Part shown: one piece after another, positions 6,393 to 10,660 of the stretch
How the letters are laid out: each line of letters opens with the position of its first letter
How positions within the stretch are numbered: position 1 is the first letter of the stretch
Source of the DNA: JBLHRE01 sp047625765
Lineage (GTDB): Bacteria; Bacteroidota; Bacteroidia; Flavobacteriales; JBLHRE01
DNA length: 10,660 nt
Assembly (NCBI GenBank): GCA_047625765.1
Contig: JBLHRE010000053.1
Coordinates: forward strand, 1 to 10,660
Direction of reading: 5' to 3'
Translations under genes and position numbers: made by a program
Notes under the pieces: generated by a model
What the model was told of the DNA's origin: nothing
Seen by the model: the letters and a program-made list of their open reading frames with translations, nothing else
Databases searched by the model: none

Positions 6393-7766
6393 TTATTTGC
6401 CAATACAAAACCTCGAAAAGATATTCCCCAACAAATCATCAGAAGTAATCTGCCCGGTGATTTCTCCAAGATGGTCTAAAGCAGTACGGATATCCATAGC
6501 AAGGAATTCGCCAGTCAAACCACCGTCTAGTCCTTGTTGTACTTTGATAATGGCTTCTAGCGCATGGTGTAACGAAGCATAATGGCGCGAATTGGAGACA
6601 ATCATTTCGTTGTTAGAAAGCGCTCCTGTTTTAACAGAAGAAAGGAGTAAGGTTTTAAGGGCTTCTGTTTCCTGTTGTTTGGCAGAAAGTAAAACAACAT
6701 TTGGTAGCTTGTTAAAAGCATCACGTGCTTCGGTAGAAATGGTATCTACTTTGTTGGCAATGGTAATCAGCATTTTGTCTTCTGGCAAATCCAGCTTAGC
6801 CAATTCAGCTTCAACTTGTGCTGCCGTTTTTTTAGCAGCATCAAACAAGTACAAAACAACAGAGGCTTGTTCAATTTTCTCGAAGGCCTTTTTAATACCA
6901 ATGCTTTCGATATTGTCAACGGTCTCTCTAATTCCTGCAGTGTCAATAAATCGGAAGGGGATACCATCAATATTCAATTCATCTTCAACGGTATCTCTTG
7001 TTGTTCCTTCAATTTCAGAGACAATAGCGCGGTCTTCGTTTAATAAGGCATTGAGTAGGGTAGACTTACCCGCATTAGGCGCTCCAACAATAGCAACAGG
7101 AATTCCATTTTTCAAGACATTTCCTAAGGCAAAAGAATCCGCTAGTTTTTTCAATACTCCACGAATTTCAGAAAGCAGTTTTTCCAAAGCATCACGATTG
7201 GCAAATTCTACATCTTCTTCTGGAAAGTCGAGTTCCAGTTCAATCAATGAAGCAAAATTCATGAGCTGTTCGCGCAGTTTTTCTATTTCCAAAGAATAGC
7301 CACCACGCATTTGCTGCATGGCCATTTTATGTGCTGCTTCACTGTCGGATGCTATAAGGTCTGCTACACCTTCGGCTTGTGCCAAATCCATTTTACCATT
7401 GATAAAAGCACGTAAAGTAAATTCACCAGGATTTGCCAAACGCGCACCTTTGCGCAATAACAATTGCAATAATTGATTCTGTATATAATGCGATCCGTGG
7501 CAAGAAAACTCCACCACATCCTCGCCTGTGTACGATTGAGGGTTTTTGAAAAGAGATACCAAGACTTCATCCAAAACAGACTCACCATCCTTAATGGTAC
7601 CCAAATGAATGGTATGCGTTTTCTGATCCTTCAGTTTTTTGGCAGAATGTATCGAGTGAAAAACACCATCGGCAATAGCAATGGCATCGTTACCAGACAA
7701 ACGTAATACAGCAATAGCGCCAACTCCCGAGGCCGTAGCCAATGCAACAATAGTATCTTGAATCAT
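6393..7766 (-). CDS. mnmE: tRNA uridine-5-carboxymethylaminomethyl(34) synthesis GTPase MnmE
   Basis: With MnmG it installs the cmnm5 group on wobble U34 of certain tRNAs, using folate, glycine or ammonium, and GTP hydrolysis. The length of 457 residues is normal. In order: the N-terminal folate-binding domain (residues 1-120, starting MIQDTIVALATASGVGAIAV), a helical domain, the inserted G domain with P-loop GAPNAGKST (228-236), TTRD (255-258), DTAG (275-278) and NKVD (338-341), then the C-terminal helices ending FCIGK with the conserved Cys454. All key motifs are intact. The ATG at 7766 is the only sensible start and lies just 4 bases from a promoter-like box, so the leader may be extremely short. 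mnmG is not in the window. The gene is transcribed toward the lipoprotein gene, away from sucD, with AT-rich repeat spacers on both sides. Confidence 0.98.
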   Translation of the reverse strand: MIQDTIVALATASGVGAIAVLRLSGNDAIAIADGVFHSIHSAKKLKDQKTHTIHLGTIKDGESVLDEVLVSLFKNPQSYTGEDVVEFSCHGSHYIQNQLLQLLLRKGARLANPGEFTLRAFINGKMDLAQAEGVADLIASDSEAAHKMAMQQMRGGYSLEIEKLREQLMNFASLIELELDFPEEDVEFANRDALEKLLSEIRGVLKKLADSFALGNVLKNGIPVAIVGAPNAGKSTLLNALLNEDRAIVSEIEGTTRDTVEDELNIDGIPFRFIDTAGIRETVDNIESIGIKKAFEKIEQASVVLYLFDAAKKTAAQVEAELAKLDLPEDKMLITIANKVDTISTEARDAFNKLPNVVLLSAKQQETEALKTLLLSSVKTGALSNNEMIVSNSRHYASLHHALEAIIKVQQGLDGGLTGEFLAMDIRTALDHLGEITGQITSDDLLGNIFSRFCIGK

Positions 7767-7770
7767 GTTG

Positions 7771-7778
7771 CGAAAGTA
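7771..7778 (-). promoter_or_regulatory. -7 promoter box of mnmE (TACTTTCG)
   Basis: On the minus strand TACTTTCG ends 4 bases before the mnmE ATG, the same 8-mer as the box before the lipoprotein gene and one base from TAnnTTTG. If used, transcription would begin at or next to the start codon, giving a leaderless or nearly leaderless mRNA. No -33 TTG is obvious. Confidence 0.45.
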
Positions 7779-8153
7779 ATACGCTACGCTGAATTATTAA
7801 TGGTTAATTATTAATTTTTAATGGGAGTGTTTGAGTTTAGCGCTTGAGTAGTTTAGGAGGATGACATATTCATGCGTTTTTTTAAATCTAAAATCAAAGT
7901 TCAACATTCAGGAATCATAAATCGTTTGAGTTTGATTTGAGAGTTTAATGGTTGAGTAGTTTAGGAGAGGTTGTTTTGATAATTCACTATTCATCAATCA
8001 GAAATCATTTGAGATGGAAGTTTAGGGAAGAAGATTCGGATTGTTTTAATAAATCTAAATTCTAAACCCTCTATTCATAATTCTTAAATTAAATCATACC
8101 AGTTTTCATCATTAATAATTAATAATTAGGCATTAATAATTAACAATAATCCA
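7779..8153. repeat. Repeat-rich spacer between mnmE and sucD
   Basis: There is no gene in this divergent spacer. A 16-bp direct repeat, TTGAGTAGTTTAGGAG, occurs at 7844-7859 and 7952-7967 (108-base period). Looser similarity follows each copy (ATTCAGGAATCATAAATCGTT against ATTCATCAATCAGAAATCATT), so the block looks like a degenerate tandem duplication. Both ends carry CATTAATAA-type AT repeats (7794-7802 inverted, 8110-8118, 8131-8139). Confidence 0.6.
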
Positions 8154-8161
8154 TACTTTTG
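8154..8161 (+). promoter_or_regulatory. -7 promoter box of sucD (TACTTTTG)
   Basis: TACTTTTG is a full match to the Bacteroidota consensus TAnnTTTG and ends 30 bases before the sucD ATG at 8192. It overlaps the TTG at 8159 that could be read as an earlier in-frame start, which argues against that start. No clear -33 TTG is seen. Confidence 0.65.
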
Positions 8162-8191
8162 CGCTCCTTAAATGAAATTAAAAAAGCTGAT

Positions 8192-9070
8192 ATGAGCGTT
8201 TTAGTAAATAAAGATTCAAAAGTAATCGTACAAGGATTTACAGGTTCTGAAGGTACTTACCACGCAGGACAAATGATCGAGTACGGAACCAATGTTGTTG
8301 GTGGTGTTACTCCAGGTAAAGGTGGTCAGACTCACTTAGACCGTCCTGTTTTTAATACAGTTTCTGAAGCAGTAGCTAAGGCTGCAGCTGATGTTTCTAT
8401 CATTTTTGTTCCACCAGCTTTTGCTGCTGATGCAATTATGGAGTCTGCTGAGGCAGGTATCAAAGTGATTATTTGTATTACCGAAGGTATCCCAACAAAG
8501 GATATGGTGATGGTAAAAGAATATTTGTCGGACAAAGATTGTACATTAATTGGCCCTAACTGCCCAGGTGTTATGACAGCTGGTGAAGCGAAGGTTGGTA
8601 TTATGCCCGGTTTTATCTTTACTCCAGGTCGTATTGGTATTGTTTCTAAGTCTGGTACATTGACGTACGAAGCAGTAGATCAAATTACAAAAGCAGGTTT
8701 AGGTCAGTCTACAGCTATCGGTATTGGTGGAGATCCAATTATTGGAACTTCTACTTTAGAAGCTGTTAAATTGTTGATGGAAGATGACGATACGGATGGA
8801 ATCATTATGATTGGTGAAATTGGTGGTGATTTGGAAACGCAAGCTGCTCGTTGGATCAAAGAAAATGGGACCAAACCAGTTGTAGGATTTATTGCTGGAG
8901 AAACTGCTCCTGCTGGTCGTACAATGGGTCATGCTGGTGCTATTGTTGGTGGTGAAGAAGATACTGCACAAGCAAAAAAGAAAATCATGAGAGAATGTGG
9001 AATTCACGTTGTAAACTCTCCTGCAGAATTAGGTAAGAAAATGGCTGAAGTATTGGGCGTTACTGCTTAA
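8192..9070 (+). CDS. sucD: Succinyl-CoA synthetase (ADP- or GDP-forming) alpha subunit
   Basis: TCA-cycle enzyme subunit that binds CoA and carries the phosphohistidine; it works with SucC, which is not in the window. The 292 residues from MSVLVNKDSKVIVQGFTGSE match the family length. The CoA-binding Rossmann part includes GFTGSEGTYHA (15-25) and the ligase signature around GPNCPGV (121-127). The active-site histidine is His247 in TMGHAGAIV (His246 in E. coli, from memory). The start at 8192 is chosen because it matches the usual SucD N-terminus and lies downstream of the promoter box; the upstream in-frame TTG at 8159 falls inside that box. Nearly all residues are typical of Bacteroidota SucD. 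It is a single-gene unit with its own terminator. Confidence 0.98.
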   Translation: MSVLVNKDSKVIVQGFTGSEGTYHAGQMIEYGTNVVGGVTPGKGGQTHLDRPVFNTVSEAVAKAAADVSIIFVPPAFAADAIMESAEAGIKVIICITEGIPTKDMVMVKEYLSDKDCTLIGPNCPGVMTAGEAKVGIMPGFIFTPGRIGIVSKSGTLTYEAVDQITKAGLGQSTAIGIGGDPIIGTSTLEAVKLLMEDDDTDGIIMIGEIGGDLETQAARWIKENGTKPVVGFIAGETAPAGRTMGHAGAIVGGEEDTAQAKKKIMRECGIHVVNSPAELGKKMAEVLGVTA

Positions 9071-9090
9071 TTATTTCTTTTTACATATTT

Positions 9091-9128
9091 AAAATCCCGT
9101 TTTGGCTTAGCCGAGACGGGATTTTTTT
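9091..9128 (+). terminator. Rho-independent terminator of sucD
   Basis: AAAATCCCGT (9091-9100) pairs with ACGGGATTTT (9116-9125). The inner bases TTTGGC/GCCGAG extend the stem with two G-U pairs to a tight TTA loop. Seven T follow the last A. It starts 20 bases after the stop. Confidence 0.92.
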
Positions 9129-9171
9129 GTTCTGAGAAATGTTTAACTTCCGGCATCAAAATCCATTTGCC

Positions 9172-10638
9172 ATGAAAAAGCTCCTTTCCTCAATTCTTTG
9201 CCTTTTAAGTTTCTCTTTACTTGCGCAAGATTACCAATTATTTAAATCAGGCTCTAATGTTGTTTTTACCGATTCGGTAAAAGCCTTTAGTGTAGCTTTT
9301 GATTCTGTTAAGCTCCAAAATTCCGATTCTATATACTATAATTTCTCAACGGTCCGAGATACATTTTCTAATTTTAACACAGATACTTGTCAGTTCTGGG
9401 GTCAAGATTGGGCGATAATTCAAGACAAAGCAACTTGGCTAGGAGCAGAAGTAAAGGATGGGAATAATGGTCGCTATTCATTTATCACGCTGTTAAAAGA
9501 TACTCTGAATTTCGATTTTAATGTAAATACTACTGATAGTACTTTGATTTTTAAAGATGCCACTCAGAAATTCTACTTGAAATATATAAAGGAACAAGAA
9601 GGGACCGTGTTGAATTACACGGATGAATTACGCCATTACGAAGTGATTCATACAGATTCCTCTGGACTTAGATTGAATTCTGAATTACAAGGCTCAGAAG
9701 TCATTATAGGAAAGGAATTGGGTCTTGTACAGTTTTTTCAAATTGATCAGTTCCCGGAGATATTAAATCTTGTTTATTTATTGGGGCATTCCAAATTGGA
9801 TTTAGGATTATATGAGATTACCGAAGCAGATGTTTATGATTATCAAATTGGGGATGAAATCCAATATTCAAAGTATGTCTATGATGATTTCCAGAATTTC
9901 CAAGAGAACTATCATTATTTTGAAAAATTTGAAATATTAAGCAGAGTGGATGGAAGCGATTCGGTGCTTTACCAGGCGGAGAGAACTATTTATTCTAGAG
10001 ACTTCAATACTTCTGTTACTGATAATGTTCGATTAAGTTATTCTAAAAACAAGATTATTCAAAAACTACCCTTTGAAATATATGATGCAAACAGACGAAG
10101 CTTATCATATCAAAATTATGATGGTATAAACTTATGGAATTATAAAATTCAGCCTGATTTATCTCTTTTCTATTGCGAATTAGAAAATTGCTGGGGCACT
10201 TATGATACAGGTGGTCCACTAGCCGATTATGAAAACAACTATACTCTTGGAGTTGGTCCAAGTTGGTGGTCTTTTTATATCAGAGGAGGCGATGGGTCCA
10301 TATCTCGTGGTGAGAGAATCGGATATTTCAAAAAGAATGGAAATGTCTGGGGTAAAGAAGTAGTGCTGGGTATAAAAGAGAGCTTCCAGAATATGAAGCT
10401 AACGATTTCACCAAATCCTATGGCAAATCGAGCCACAATTCGGACTACTGAAATGTTAAATAATGCAAGTTTAATGGTTACAGATCTTACAGGTAGAAAT
10501 GTGTTGCAAGTGGAAGGTATCATCGGAAACTCAATAAATCTGAGGACTTCGAATTTGCCTAATGGGTTTTATCTATTACAGCTCATCCAAAATAATAGAA
10601 CGATAGGTTTGGATAAATTTGTGGTGCAGCATAAATAG
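9172..10638 (+). CDS. Secreted protein with T9SS type A C-terminal sorting domain, function unknown
   Basis: The start at 9172 gives a clean Sec signal peptide, MKKLLSSILCLLSFSLLAQ, with likely cleavage after Ala18; an in-frame ATG at 9139 would add 11 residues in front of the signal and is disfavoured. The chain is 488 residues. Residues 20-400 are beta-rich and aromatic with many Asp, Asn and Ser residues (for example DVYDYQIGDEIQYSKYVYDD) and show no catalytic motif I recognise. Residues 408-488 form a T9SS sorting domain: LTISPNPMANRATI, then VTDLTGRNVL, then NLPNGFYLLQL and the final basic tail. Such proteins cross the outer membrane by the Por system and are usually anchored or released at the surface. 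It follows sucD by 101 bases with a terminator between, so it is probably its own transcript. Export call is firm; role unknown. Confidence 0.9.
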   Translation: MKKLLSSILCLLSFSLLAQDYQLFKSGSNVVFTDSVKAFSVAFDSVKLQNSDSIYYNFSTVRDTFSNFNTDTCQFWGQDWAIIQDKATWLGAEVKDGNNGRYSFITLLKDTLNFDFNVNTTDSTLIFKDATQKFYLKYIKEQEGTVLNYTDELRHYEVIHTDSSGLRLNSELQGSEVIIGKELGLVQFFQIDQFPEILNLVYLLGHSKLDLGLYEITEADVYDYQIGDEIQYSKYVYDDFQNFQENYHYFEKFEILSRVDGSDSVLYQAERTIYSRDFNTSVTDNVRLSYSKNKIIQKLPFEIYDANRRSLSYQNYDGINLWNYKIQPDLSLFYCELENCWGTYDTGGPLADYENNYTLGVGPSWWSFYIRGGDGSISRGERIGYFKKNGNVWGKEVVLGIKESFQNMKLTISPNPMANRATIRTTEMLNNASLMVTDLTGRNVLQVEGIIGNSINLRTSNLPNGFYLLQLIQNNRTIGLDKFVVQHK

Positions 10639-10660
10639 CATTGCTTATTAGATTGTCTTG

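Noticed and set aside
6592..7299. Long 235-codon plus-strand frame inside mnmE
   Set aside because: It is antisense to a complete mnmE with all motifs, and its Ser-rich composition is that of an antisense shadow.
6362..8152. CATTAATAA repeats in inverted orientation around mnmE as ends of a mobile element
   Set aside because: The words are AT-rich, short and imperfectly placed, mnmE is a housekeeping gene, and there is no transposase or target duplication.
8159..8191. 11-residue extension of SucD from TTG
   Set aside because: The TTG is part of the promoter box TACTTTTG, and SucD proteins normally begin at MSVLVNKDSK.

Overview
The window is a stretch of AT-rich chromosome from a member of the Bacteroidota, most likely a flavobacterial or Crocinitomicaceae-like lineage. 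Four things point there: a secreted protein ending in a type IX secretion (T9SS) sorting domain, promoter boxes of the TAnnTTTG type, weak or absent Shine-Dalgarno sequences, and the close match of SucD, MnmE and the oligopeptidase to what I know of that phylum. The assignment is from memory of these families, not from a search.

Layout from left to right. 1-1602 (+) is the 3' three quarters of an oligopeptidase B gene, closed by a perfect hairpin terminator. 1603-2291 has no intact gene; it holds a decayed coding remnant on the minus strand (best part 1863-2093). 2292-4358 (-) encodes a 688-residue protein with an intact M23 (LytM-type) peptidase domain at its C-terminus, no signal peptide and an N-terminal module I cannot name. 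Upstream of it on the same strand lie very short reading frames: a 59-residue cysteine-paired protein (4487-4666) and a 57-residue frame that looks frameshifted (4696-4869). 5406-6068 (+) encodes an orphan lipoprotein with a strong terminator. 6393-7766 (-) is mnmE (tRNA U34 modification GTPase). 8192-9070 (+) is sucD (succinyl-CoA synthetase alpha subunit) with its own promoter and terminator. 9172-10638 (+) encodes a secreted T9SS cargo protein of unknown function.

The genes do not form one operon. Most are single units separated by terminators and by repeat-rich spacers: a composite dispersed repeat at 6209-6356, CATTAATAA words on both sides of mnmE, and a 16-bp direct repeat at 7844 and 7952. 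mnmE and sucD are housekeeping genes. The accessory part is about 1863-4900 on the minus strand, where the signal-less M23 protein sits among small and broken frames. That arrangement fits a decaying toxin/effector locus for attack on peptidoglycan, but this is inference and nothing in the window shows a delivery machine or a proven immunity gene.
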